From: LMUY01 sp965276785
Lineage (GTDB): Bacteria > Pseudomonadota > Alphaproteobacteria > Acetobacterales > Acetobacteraceae
Reading direction: 5' to 3'
Assembly (NCBI GenBank): GCA_965276785.1
Contig: OZ255629.1
Location: 806,001 to 870,000 of the forward strand
DNA length: 64,000 bases
The notes beneath the pieces were generated by a model, which did not search any database, had not been told where the DNA came from, and saw only the letters and a list, made by a program, of their open reading frames with translations. Numbering within the stretch: the first letter of the stretch is position 1; each line of letters begins with the position of its first letter. Shown piece by piece: positions 18,829 through 27,065 of the stretch. The translations under genes and the position numbers were made by a program.

Positions 18829-19453
18829 CTTCACTCCGTGCGTGTGACCGCAAACCGCGCCGACCATGGCGGGCCCGGCCAAGACCGGTGAACCCGCAGC
18901 TCTGTTCCCGCCCATGACTTGTTATTGTTAGCTAAGAAACAAATTCGGTCGTCGCTCGAACAACGAAGCTGCTCATTTTAGCACGCCGAACGCCCAAGAC
19001 CGATTTTCAGCCCGGGGCAAGCTCGACGGCGCCATCGTCGTCAACGCGTTTAAACCGGTTCCAGCGCGAATGCCAAGCCCGCAGCAGCGAAAAAGTTGCT
19101 ACAAAATTGAGCCCCGTCTCTAAAGTTCCACTACCACACCATCACGAATATACAACTGTGTGGTTTTCGCGGTGCTTCAGTCGGCAGCGTACACTTGTGA
19201 TGTCCTTCTCGCAAAGCGCTCTCGGCTTCAAGCGATCTTTCTATCAACATCGCGTGGTACGAGGCCGCCGCCGCGGCGCCGCCCAGCTCGCTTCAGGTCC
19301 GCCGTCCCGGCCAAAACAAACGAACGTTAGAACAAGTAAAAACCGCAATGTCGCCAAGCAATCATGCTAAGTTCATGCTGCAGCCATTGCGTGAGCCATG
19401 CGGTCGAGACGCTCCATTGAGAGCCATTACTCCGCCGCACGGCATCGGCCATT
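18829..19453. other. AT-richer intergenic region, probable regulatory zone of the polysaccharide locus
   Basis: About 625 bases between two minus-strand genes, visibly richer in A/T than its surroundings (for example around 18910-18945 and 19080-19150). A plus-strand frame at 19107-19370 has no family resemblance and I do not call it. No tRNA or inverted repeat was recognised. Placement upstream of the glycosyltransferase-Wzc run makes promoters or a leader RNA likely, but no specific box is claimed. Confidence 0.45.
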
Positions 19454-20491
19454 TCACTTCAGACGTCGTTCGTCCCTGGCGCCGCCTTGCTCCGCTCCCA
19501 CCAGGCCATCCGGCGCCGCCAAGTCCGACATCAGCCGGTCGGCGACCGGAATGCGGTAATGCACCGGATCCCAGTAGCTCGTCACCACCGTGGTAATCGG
19601 GCTTGGGATCATGAAGTCCAGCACCTCCGTCCCCGGCACCGTGCGCGCAATCGCCGCTACTTGGCGCTTGCAGTCGTCCAGCATGGCGGCGAAGTCGCTG
19701 CCTGGGGCGCCCTGTTGCGCGACATGGGCCGGCGTGAAGAACAGGATTTTGCGGGTGGCCGCAGGCAGCGCCGCCAAGGCTTGCATCAGCATCGGCAAGG
19801 TGGGCACGACATGCGGCCGGCTCGCGGCCGGAACATCGGGCGGAATGCCCCAGCGGGCGAAAGCGGCTGCCACGCGCGGCGGGTTCCAACTGGCGTCCGG
19901 CGGCACGAAGCTGGTGTAGCCGTCCGACCCGTAGGGCGGCCGCTTGAGCCCGAGCATGACCGCGAATTGCTTCACCGCCTCTTGCAGCGCGAACACATTG
20001 GCGATGTGCAGGTAGCCGAGCCAGCGTGAGCCGCGGTACATCCACTTCGGAAACGGGCGCCCAGTCAGGCGCTGCGGCTCCAGCGTGCACCAGGCCGTGT
20101 CCAGACCGATAATGACGGTGCGCGCCGCAGGATGCGCTAGCCTGAACACGCGGAGCACCTGTATCTGCTCCCAAGCGGTGGAGGCGTTCATCGCCAGGTT
20201 CGCGAAGTGGCCGCCGAACAGCGCATCCAGCCGATGCGGCCGCAGCAGGCGGGAGGACGAGGTCCCGATCACGGCCGAGTCAAATCGGGGCGAGCGCGCC
20301 AGGGCCGGCATGGTGAAGCGCGCATTGCTGGTGATCGGCACCCGGGGCAGGGGCGGCGACAGCGGCAGCGTGTCCCATGGGTCCACCACGGCGACGAACG
20401 CATACAGCGCCACGAAACCAGCCGCGGCAGTGGCCAGGAACCACAGCAGAGTGCGGCGCCATGGGTTAGAATTGGAAATAGATGAACTCAT
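19454..20491 (-). CDS. SGNH/AlgX-like protein partnering the MBOAT acyltransferase
   Basis: About 345 residues. The ATG at 20491 lies inside the end of the MBOAT gene (26-base overlap). A membrane anchor (LLWFLATAAAGFVALYAFV) is followed by a periplasmic domain with VIGTSSSRLLRP, where the GTSSS region is in the nucleophile position of SGNH/GDSL folds, and VIIGLDTAWCTLE. SYWDPVHYRIPVAD near the C-terminus resembles the catalytic DxxH block. It is a distant family member, but the coupling to MBOAT is that of polysaccharide O-acetylation pairs (AlgI with AlgJ/AlgX). Confidence 0.62.
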   Translation of the reverse strand: MSSSISNSNPWRRTLLWFLATAAAGFVALYAFVAVVDPWDTLPLSPPLPRVPITSNARFTMPALARSPRFDSAVIGTSSSRLLRPHRLDALFGGHFANLAMNASTAWEQIQVLRVFRLAHPAARTVIIGLDTAWCTLEPQRLTGRPFPKWMYRGSRWLGYLHIANVFALQEAVKQFAVMLGLKRPPYGSDGYTSFVPPDASWNPPRVAAAFARWGIPPDVPAASRPHVVPTLPMLMQALAALPAATRKILFFTPAHVAQQGAPGSDFAAMLDDCKRQVAAIARTVPGTEVLDFMIPSPITTVVTSYWDPVHYRIPVADRLMSDLAAPDGLVGAEQGGARDERRLK

Positions 20492-21842
20492 TCGGCAGGC
20501 GGCCGCCAACCAGCAGCAGCAGCGCCACCAGCGCCAACCCCGCGGGCACCGCTAGCCAAGCGGCCGGCCGCAGCCAGCGCAGCGCCAGGTCCTGGCTGGT
20601 GGGCATCAGCAGCACGACTGCCACCGCGCCCGCAACCACGGCAGCATTGTCGACGTGGATGTGCCCGGCCCCGTTTGCCCCCGCCATGCCCGCCAGCATC
20701 CGTCCGGCCGCGGCAAAGCTCGGCGAGCGGAACAGCACCCAGCCGGCAATCACAAACAGCATCAGCAGCGCCCAGCCCAGCACCGCTGGCATCCGCAAGC
20801 CGGCCCGGCGCCACAGCGCGTTGGCCGCCAGCGCCAGCCCATGCAGCCCGCCCCAAGCGACGAAGGTCCAGGCCGCGCCATGCCAAAGCCCGGCGAGCAG
20901 CATGGTGACGACCACATTGCCCGCCTGCCGCGCCGCCCCCGCCCGGTTGCCGCCGAGCGGAATGTAGAGGTAGTCGCGCAGGAACCGCGACAGCGTGATG
21001 TGCCAGCGCCGCCAGAACTCGCGGATGCAGGTGGCACGATATGGCGCGGCGAAGTTCAGCGGCAGGCGCAGCCCGAACATCAGGCCGAGCCCGATGGCCA
21101 TGTCGGAGTAGCCGGAAAAATCGAAGTAAATCTGCAGCGTGTAGGTGCCGGCCGCGGCCCAGGCCTCTGCCAGGCTGGGCAGCGACCCGGCCGCGACATG
21201 GGCGAACACCGGGTCGCAAACCCGTGCCACCGTGTCGGCCACCGCGACCTTCTTGGCCAGCCCGAGCAGGAACAGCGCCGCCCCCCTGGCAATGTTCTCC
21301 CACATCTCCGCCCGCCGCGGCGAGGCGGCAAACTGCGGGATGATCTCGTTGTGTCGCACCAGCGGCCCGGCGATCAGGGCGGGGAAGAAGGTGACGAACG
21401 CGGCGAACTCCAGCAGCCCGTAGACATGCCGGTCGCCCCGGCGCAGGTCCACCAGGTAGCTGATCTTCTGGAACGTAAAGAACGAGATGCCGAGCGGCAG
21501 GACGATCCCCCAGGCCCGATGCGGCGTGCCGAGCAGCCCCGCCACCGTATCGGCCGCGAAGTCCGCATATTTGCACACGCCGAGCACCGCCAGGTTCATC
21601 ACCACGCCCGCCACCAGCACAGCGTCCCGCCGCCACGCCGCGTAAGCCCGCACCACCAGCCAGTTTGCCAGCGTGAGCGCGATCAGCAGCGGCAGGAAGC
21701 GCACGTCCCACCAGCCGTAGAACAGCAGCGAGGCGGCCACCAGCACGCCCTGCCGCGCTGCCCGCCGCTCCGCCACGGCGTAGTAGAGCAGGAGCACGCC
21801 GGGAGCGAAGCCGAGGATGAAGGCCTGCGAGTTGAACAGCAT
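20466..21842 (-). CDS. MBOAT family O-acyltransferase (AlgI-like)
   Basis: 458 residues, multi-spanning. It opens MLFNSQAFILGFAPGVLLLY, the usual AlgI/DltB-type start. The family motifs FFTFQKISYLVD, YFDFSGYSDMAIGLGLMFG, REFWRRWHITLSRFLRDYLY and MLLAGLWHGAAWTFVAWG are present, the last holding the catalytic histidine. MBOAT proteins pass acyl groups across the inner membrane to a periplasmic partner, here the coupled SGNH-like protein. The acceptor is probably the polysaccharide made by the neighbouring locus. Confidence 0.92.
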   Translation of the reverse strand: MLFNSQAFILGFAPGVLLLYYAVAERRAARQGVLVAASLLFYGWWDVRFLPLLIALTLANWLVVRAYAAWRRDAVLVAGVVMNLAVLGVCKYADFAADTVAGLLGTPHRAWGIVLPLGISFFTFQKISYLVDLRRGDRHVYGLLEFAAFVTFFPALIAGPLVRHNEIIPQFAASPRRAEMWENIARGAALFLLGLAKKVAVADTVARVCDPVFAHVAAGSLPSLAEAWAAAGTYTLQIYFDFSGYSDMAIGLGLMFGLRLPLNFAAPYRATCIREFWRRWHITLSRFLRDYLYIPLGGNRAGAARQAGNVVVTMLLAGLWHGAAWTFVAWGGLHGLALAANALWRRAGLRMPAVLGWALLMLFVIAGWVLFRSPSFAAAGRMLAGMAGANGAGHIHVDNAAVVAGAVAVVLLMPTSQDLALRWLRPAAWLAVPAGLALVALLLLVGGRLPNEFIYFQF

Positions 21843-21863
21843 GGTATGTGAGGCCGCACCCTG

Positions 21864-24800
21864 CTACGGCGCGAGCAGCACGTCCAGGTCCGCCTCGGTC
21901 AGCGACAGCGCGGGCGCCACATCCGCCCCGAGCACGCCCGACGCCAACGCCTGCTTACGCTGCTTCAGCACCTCCATCTTCTCCTCGATGGTGCCGGCGG
22001 TGGTCAGCCGGTGCACAAACACCGGCTTGTCCTGGCCGATGCGGTGCGCCCGGTCGGTTGCCTGGTTTTCCACCGCCGGGTTCCACCATGGGTCGTAGTG
22101 GATCACGGTATCGGCCGCGGTCAGGTTCAGTCCCGTCCCCCCCGCCTTCAGGCTGATGAGGAACAGCGGCACGTCGCCGGCTTGGAACTTGCGCACCGGC
22201 TGTACCCGATCCTTGGTGTCGCCGGTCAGCAGCACGTGGGGGATTTCGAGCCGGGCCAGTTCGGCCTCGATCAGCGCCAGCATGGAGGTGAACTGGGAGA
22301 ACAGCAGCACCCGGCGGCCTTCCTCCAGCATGGCCGGCAGCAGCTCGACCAACCGCTCCAGCTTGGCCGAGCCCGCGCCGTTTTTCTTGGCGCTCGCAAG
22401 CTTCACCAGCCGGGGGTCGCAGCAGGCCTGGCGCAGCTTCAACAGCGCATCCAGGATGATAATCCCCGAACCGGCGAGCCCGCGTTGGGCGATGGCGGTT
22501 CGCACCTTGGCATGCATCGCCAGCCGGATGCTCTCGTACAGCGCGCGCTGGCCCCGCCCCAGTTCCACCGTCTCGGCGATGTCGGTCTTCGGCGGCAGGT
22601 CGGGCGCCACCTGCTCCTTGGTCCGGCGCAGCAAAAACGGCGCCACCCGCTGCGCCAGCAGCGCCTGCCGCTCCGTGTTGCCCGCCTTCTCGATCGGGGT
22701 GCGGTAGCGCGCGCCGAACTGCTTGATATCTCCCAAGAAGCCCGGCAGCAGGAAGTCGAACAGCGACCATAGCTCGCCGAGATGGTTCTCCAGCGGCGTG
22801 CCGGACAGGCAAAGCCGCTGGCGCGCCCGCAAGGTGCGCGCCAGCTTGGACGTGGTGGCCCGCGGGTTCTTGATCATCTGCGCCTCGTCGAGCAGGACGA
22901 TGTGCCAGTCCTGCTCCGCTAGCACCGCGTGGTCCCGGGCCAGCAGCGGATAGGTCGTGATCACCAGGTCGTGGCCGCCGATCGCCCCGAAGCGCTCGGC
23001 CCGGTCCGGCCCATGCAGCACCAGCGTGCGCAGCGAGGGCGCGAAGCGGGCCGCCTCCGCCTGCCAATTCGGCACCAGGCTGGTCGGGCATACCACCAAA
23101 GCCGGCCGGTCCAACCGCCCCGTGGCCTGCTCGACCGCCAGGTGGGCGAGTGCTTGGACGGTCTTGCCAAGGCCCATGTCGTCGGCCAGCACGCCGCTGA
23201 GCCCGGCTTCGCGCAGGAATTGCAGCCAGCCCAAGCCCTCTTCCTGGTAGTGCCGTAGCGTTGCCTGGAACCCGCCGGGCGCCGGGCAGCGCAGGATGCC
23301 GCCATGTTCGCGCAATTGCCGCCCCAAAGCGCGGACCGCCTCGCCGCCCACCCATGGAATGCCGCTGGCTGCTTCGAGCGCGGCCAGGTCGCCGGCGTCC
23401 CGGCGGGAGAGGCGGAGCAAGCCGCCGGTCTCTTCCGCTCGCCCGTCACCGAACAGCTCGAATAGCGGCGCCAAGAGCGGCTGCAACTGCTCAATCGGCA
23501 CCGCGAGCAGCCGCCCATCCGGCAGCGGCAGCAAGAGCGGCAAGCCCACATCGTCGGAGCGGGCCGCCGCACCGCTCGCAATATAGTCCAGCAGGGCAGG
23601 GGCGAGGCTGACCCGCTTGCCATCCAGCATCACCCCGAGGTCGAGATCAAACCAGTCGATGCCCGAACTCTCGTGGATTTCAAACGATACGCCGCCATCC
23701 GGTTCGGCCAGACGCCAGGGGAAGTCGTCCGCGATGTCGACGCGCCAGCCGGCGGCCAGCAGCTCGGGCACGGCTTGCAGCATGAAATCGATCCAACCAG
23801 CGGGGTCGGGCTGCATCAGCATGAAATCGCCGGCATGGGGATGGCCGCCTGGGACGAAATAGGGCGGGATGCGCGACAGGCCGAGTTCGTGGATGCGGGT
23901 CACGGCCTGCGCCTCGGCCCGCACATCGTGCACCACCTCCAGCAGCACGCCCTCGTGCCGCAAGACCCGGCTGGCCTGGCGCTGCTGGTTGCTCCGGATC
24001 TTGACCGGCCCATAGCCCCAGGACAGCCGGGCCAACGCATTACGGTCCGAGTGATGCGCCAACGCTAGGTCGAGCGGCCGCTCGCTGGCCAGCAAGCGGA
24101 GCTGTGGCTGCAACCGGGCCTTCAGCCGTTTCGGGGGTGCCACCGGGGCGGGCGCGGGCAAGCTCCGGCCGGGCCAGCGCTGGCTCATCTCGTTCCGCAC
24201 CCGCTCGGCCATGGCAGGGGGCACGGCCGGGCTGTTGAGCATGGCGGCCAGCAATCGCGGTGGCAGCGCGCTTGCCACCGGCCCCATCGCGCCGCTCGCT
24301 GGGTCCACATACCAGGGCGGGACAGTTTGCAGGGCGAGACACGGCCCAGGCAAGCACAGCCGCGCGTGCTGCAGGCCGTCCTCCGTCATCTCCCACGCGA
24401 GTTCGCCGGCAACCGGCTCGCCCGCGGTGACGACCGGCCCGTCGCAGCTCCCCCAGCGCGCCCGGCCGGTGGCGATCATGCTTTGCAGCGTGGCAATGAG
24501 GTCCTCGCCCCGCTCGCCGCCGAGAGTGTTCAGCCGCCGCAGGATGGCGCGGTCGGACGGGCGCAGAAACTTCGGCGCGTTGCCGGGGCGCAGCAGGTGA
24601 TAGACCGATAGCCGGGTGGCGCCTTTGGCGTGCGTCCCGTCGCGCTTGATTTCGATAGATTGCAGGTCGATGGAGATGGTTCCGAAGCGTGGCTCCCGGA
24701 GGATCACGTATACTAGTCGCTTGCGGATGTTGGGCGGGAACTCCTCGCTTTCTTCTTCCTGCGCAGCCGCCAGGCTGGACAGCCAGGCCGCCATCTCCGG

Positions 24801-25136
24801 TGGCAAAGGCTCTGGCGCTGATGGCTGCGGCAAGGCGATGGTCTGCTTGGGGCCAGCCTGCCGTCGCGCTTCGAACAATACGGCGGCGACGTGCTTGCAG
24901 TTGTATTCGACTGGGCACGAGCAGGCGCCGGTGATGGTTGTATCGCCGCTTGGTTCGCGCTCCAGCATGATCGATTGGCGGTATGGCCGGTAGTGCCCGC
25001 CTTGCACTTCCGCCTCAATCCGGCTGCCGTCTGAGCGCACGCGCAGGTTGTGCACACGCCGCTCTCGTTGGTACTTTTGGCCAGCGTTGAAGGCGTTGAG
25101 CGACACTGCCCGGTGAATGTCGTCGTCTGTGATCAT
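21864..25136 (-). CDS. SWI2/SNF2-family helicase with SWIM zinc finger
   Basis: 1090 residues. A SWIM finger (CSCPVEYNCKH) lies near residue 75. A long middle domain follows, then an SF2 motor: motif I ADDMGLGKT, motif II LLDEAQ, motif III LSGTPLENHLGEL, motif V SLKAGGTGLNLT and motif VI ATDRAHRIGQ. Such proteins use ATP to translocate on dsDNA and remodel protein-DNA complexes; bacterial members resemble RapA/HepA but their role is mostly unknown. The stop lies 21 bp from the MBOAT start, with an IS element upstream of its start. Confidence 0.9.
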   Translation of the reverse strand: MITDDDIHRAVSLNAFNAGQKYQRERRVHNLRVRSDGSRIEAEVQGGHYRPYRQSIMLEREPSGDTTITGACSCPVEYNCKHVAAVLFEARRQAGPKQTIALPQPSAPEPLPPEMAAWLSSLAAAQEEESEEFPPNIRKRLVYVILREPRFGTISIDLQSIEIKRDGTHAKGATRLSVYHLLRPGNAPKFLRPSDRAILRRLNTLGGERGEDLIATLQSMIATGRARWGSCDGPVVTAGEPVAGELAWEMTEDGLQHARLCLPGPCLALQTVPPWYVDPASGAMGPVASALPPRLLAAMLNSPAVPPAMAERVRNEMSQRWPGRSLPAPAPVAPPKRLKARLQPQLRLLASERPLDLALAHHSDRNALARLSWGYGPVKIRSNQQRQASRVLRHEGVLLEVVHDVRAEAQAVTRIHELGLSRIPPYFVPGGHPHAGDFMLMQPDPAGWIDFMLQAVPELLAAGWRVDIADDFPWRLAEPDGGVSFEIHESSGIDWFDLDLGVMLDGKRVSLAPALLDYIASGAAARSDDVGLPLLLPLPDGRLLAVPIEQLQPLLAPLFELFGDGRAEETGGLLRLSRRDAGDLAALEAASGIPWVGGEAVRALGRQLREHGGILRCPAPGGFQATLRHYQEEGLGWLQFLREAGLSGVLADDMGLGKTVQALAHLAVEQATGRLDRPALVVCPTSLVPNWQAEAARFAPSLRTLVLHGPDRAERFGAIGGHDLVITTYPLLARDHAVLAEQDWHIVLLDEAQMIKNPRATTSKLARTLRARQRLCLSGTPLENHLGELWSLFDFLLPGFLGDIKQFGARYRTPIEKAGNTERQALLAQRVAPFLLRRTKEQVAPDLPPKTDIAETVELGRGQRALYESIRLAMHAKVRTAIAQRGLAGSGIIILDALLKLRQACCDPRLVKLASAKKNGAGSAKLERLVELLPAMLEEGRRVLLFSQFTSMLALIEAELARLEIPHVLLTGDTKDRVQPVRKFQAGDVPLFLISLKAGGTGLNLTAADTVIHYDPWWNPAVENQATDRAHRIGQDKPVFVHRLTTAGTIEEKMEVLKQRKQALASGVLGADVAPALSLTEADLDVLLAP

Positions 25137-25214
25137 GCGCGATCCCTGTCGCCGTGCCGGACATCAGAGTCACGTCGGGCATGAGTCGGGTCAAGGCTTG
25201 AGGGCAGTGTGATA

Positions 25215-25238
25215 CCGGCCAGCGCGGTTGATGACTCG
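25215..25238 (+). repeat. Left terminal inverted repeat of the IS630 element
   Basis: Begins CCGGCCAGC directly after TA at 25213-25214. It matches the right end in 8 of the first 9 bases, plus the inner TGACT block. Confidence 0.75.
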
Positions 25239-25302
25239 CCTGTGATTTTGAGCGGCTCGGTGGAGCCTGCTGGCCTCGCTGGGGCTGTGCGGGGTAGGGG
25301 CG

Positions 25303-26366
25303 ATGAAGGGCAAGCGGCTGGTGATCAGCGAGAAGCTGTCGGGGGCAGAACTGCGCAAGCGGGCGCGTGTAGAACCTGACCGATCAGCGGCGGCGCGGAT
25401 GATGGCAATCGCCAACGCGCTGGAAGGCATGACGCGGGCCGAGGCAGCGCGCCTGGCCGGCATGGAGCGCCAGGCGCTGCGCGATGCGGTCATGCGCTAC
25501 AACGCCGAGGGCTTGGACGGCCTGCACGACCGGCCCCGGCCTGGACCAAAGCCGCGGCTGGACGACAGCCGTATGGCCGAGCTGCGCAAGCTGGTGCTGG
25601 ATGGTCCGGACATCGAGAAGACGGGCGTGTCGGCCTGGACGCTGGCCGAGCTGTGTGCCGAGATCGCGCGGCGCTGGAAGGTCGACTACCACGAGGCGCA
25701 CATGTCCAAGCTGATGCGCAAACTGGGCTTGTCGCGGCAGAAGGCCCGGCCGTCGCATCCCAAGGCCGACCCGGTAGCACGACAGACCTGGTCAAAAGGG
25801 GGCTGCAGAGCGAGCTGGACACCATCGCGCAGGCGCATCCGGGCCGCCGCCTGACGCTGTGGTTTCAGGATGAGGCGCGGTTCGGCCAGAAAGGCCGCAC
25901 CTGCCATCGCTGGTTCACCCGCGGCCAACGCCCGCCCGGCTTGTGCGACCAGCGTTACACCTGGACGCACCTGTTCGCCGCCGTGCAGCCGAAGACTGGC
26001 AGCGCGTTCGCCCTGGTGCTGCCAGAGCTGAACACCGCCACCATGCAGCTGTTCGTCGACCAGTTCGCCGCCACCTTGGCCAAGGACGAACACGCTGCCA
26101 TGGTCATGGATCAGGCCGGCTGGCACGTCACCAACGACCTCACCATGCCGGCCAACGTGTCGCTGATCCTGCTGCCGCCCTACAGCCCCGAGCTCAACCC
26201 AGTCGAACGCGTTTGGCTCTACCTGCGCGAGCGCTATCTCAGCCACAGGCTCCTCAACAGCTACGACGCCATCGTCGATGCGCTTTGCATCGCATGGCAA
26301 AAGCTGACCGCAGCCCAACTGCAATCCCTAACTAGCTACCCCTATCTCAACCAAGTCAGTTTCTAA
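25303..26366 (+). CDS. IS630-family transposase, orfA/orfB joined by a -1 frameshift
   Basis: OrfA starts at the ATG at 25303, with GGGGTAGGGG upstream, and by itself ends at 25854. OrfB runs in the -1 frame to 26366. The overlap has A4G5 at 25794-25802; slippage there joins KADPVARQTWSK to RGLQSELDT and gives about 354 residues, the usual size. OrfA holds helix-turn-helix DNA-binding regions (MTRAEAARLAGMERQAL, WTLAELCAEIARRW). OrfB holds the DDE catalytic set: LWFQDEARFGQKG, AMVMDQAGWH and LPPYSPELNPVERVW. Frameshifting is known for this family; the exact slip site is my inference. Confidence 0.87.
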
Positions 26367-26375
26367 GCTGACCGG
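26352..26375 (-). repeat. Right terminal inverted repeat of the IS630 element
   Basis: Read on the minus strand from 26375 it begins CCGGTCAGC, followed by a TGACT block that overlaps the 3' end of the transposase gene. TA follows at 26376-26377. Confidence 0.75.
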
Positions 26376-26385
26376 TATGAGAGGC

Positions 26386-26478
26386 TGGAGGAGGGGAAGG
26401 GATTCGAACCCTCGGTACACCTTGACAGTGCACAACGGTTTAGCAAACCGCCGCCTTCAGCCGCTCGGCCACCCCTCC
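26386..26478 (-). tRNA. tRNA-Ser (anticodon GCU)
   Basis: A class II tRNA of about 93 nt with a long variable arm. Acceptor GGAGGGG pairs with CCCCTCC, the D arm contains GGCCGAGCGGCTGAAGG, and the anticodon stem GCGGT/ACCGT encloses loop TTGCTAA, so GCU reads Ser AGC/AGU. The T loop is TTCGAAT. CCA is encoded at 26388-26386. The discriminator base reads U, where serine tRNAs usually carry G. Confidence 0.95.
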
Positions 26479-26524
26479 GATGCATTCGTCATAGCGGAAC
26501 GCCAATGTCAGGGCAAACCGTCTG

Positions 26525-27052
26525 TCAAACGCAATGCGGACCTGACTGCGGCCCTTCCAGCCGAACCGCCAAGTCTCGACGCATCAGCGTGACGGGCAAT
26601 TTACCCTCGCGCTGGATGATCTCCGCCACAACCCAACCCGCCCGGAGGTAAACCCGCTCGGCCGTGTTGGTATAAAGCCAAGCCGTCCGGATTGATGCCG
26701 CGCGGCAGGCTGCATCGAACGCCGCAAGGAGGTGGCTTACGTAGCCTCGTCCCCGTAACCCGGGCACAACAAACACGCCGGCGAGTCAAGGTGTGAGGTC
26801 GGGTCTTTCATCGAGATCGTGTCGCGCGAGCGTGGCTGTCCCAACCGGACCGTCACTGGAGAGTAAGATCAGTGTCTGCGGCGGTCCGATCTCTGCGAAG
26901 CAGGCGCTATAAATAGCCTGAGTTTGCTCAAAGGACCGGCCTTTGCGCTGCCACCACTCCCGCCAGAGCCAATCGGCAATCACCGGCAACAGGTCAGGCC
27001 GGCGCGCGAGATTGGTCACGCTCAATCCATCGGATGCCTCAGCCCGAAGCAC
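26525..27052 (-). pseudogene. GNAT family N-acetyltransferase interrupted by one in-frame TGA
   Basis: The two halves lie in the same frame: 27052-26789 encodes LPVIADWLWREWWQRKGRSF and PVGTATLARHDL, and 26785-26525 encodes LAGVFVVPGLRGRGYVSHLL, the acetyl-CoA-binding signature of the GNAT fold, then YLRAGWVVAE. Between them codon 89 is TGA at 26788-26786. GNAT proteins commonly have Trp here (xPWLAxVFVxP), so one TGG to TGA change would explain it. The start is a GTG at 27052, 13 bp after hemY. A separate restart at the GTG at 26776 would lack the N-terminal half. Recent nonsense mutation is likeliest; sequencing error is possible. Confidence 0.8.
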
Positions 27053-27065
27053 GATCGAAGTTCCC

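Larger units (their letters stand above)
25215..26375 (+). mobile_element. IS630-family insertion sequence, apparently complete
   Basis: 1161 bp flanked by TA at 25213-25214 and 26376-26377, the IS630/Tc1 target duplication. The ends are imperfect inverted repeats: CCGGCCAGC on the left against CCGGTCAGC read from the right, with a second matching block TGACT at positions 18-22 of each end. It carries one transposase split over two frames. It sits between the SNF2 helicase gene and tRNA-Ser, with only 8 bp between the right TA copy and the encoded CCA of the tRNA. Confidence 0.88.

Noticed and set aside
19107..19370. 87-codon frame in the AT-rich gap
   Set aside because: No ribosome site or family resemblance; ends in low-complexity Arg/Asn sequence.
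20655..21851. 398-codon plus-strand frame over the MBOAT gene
   Set aside because: No recognisable domain; the minus-strand gene has full MBOAT motifs.
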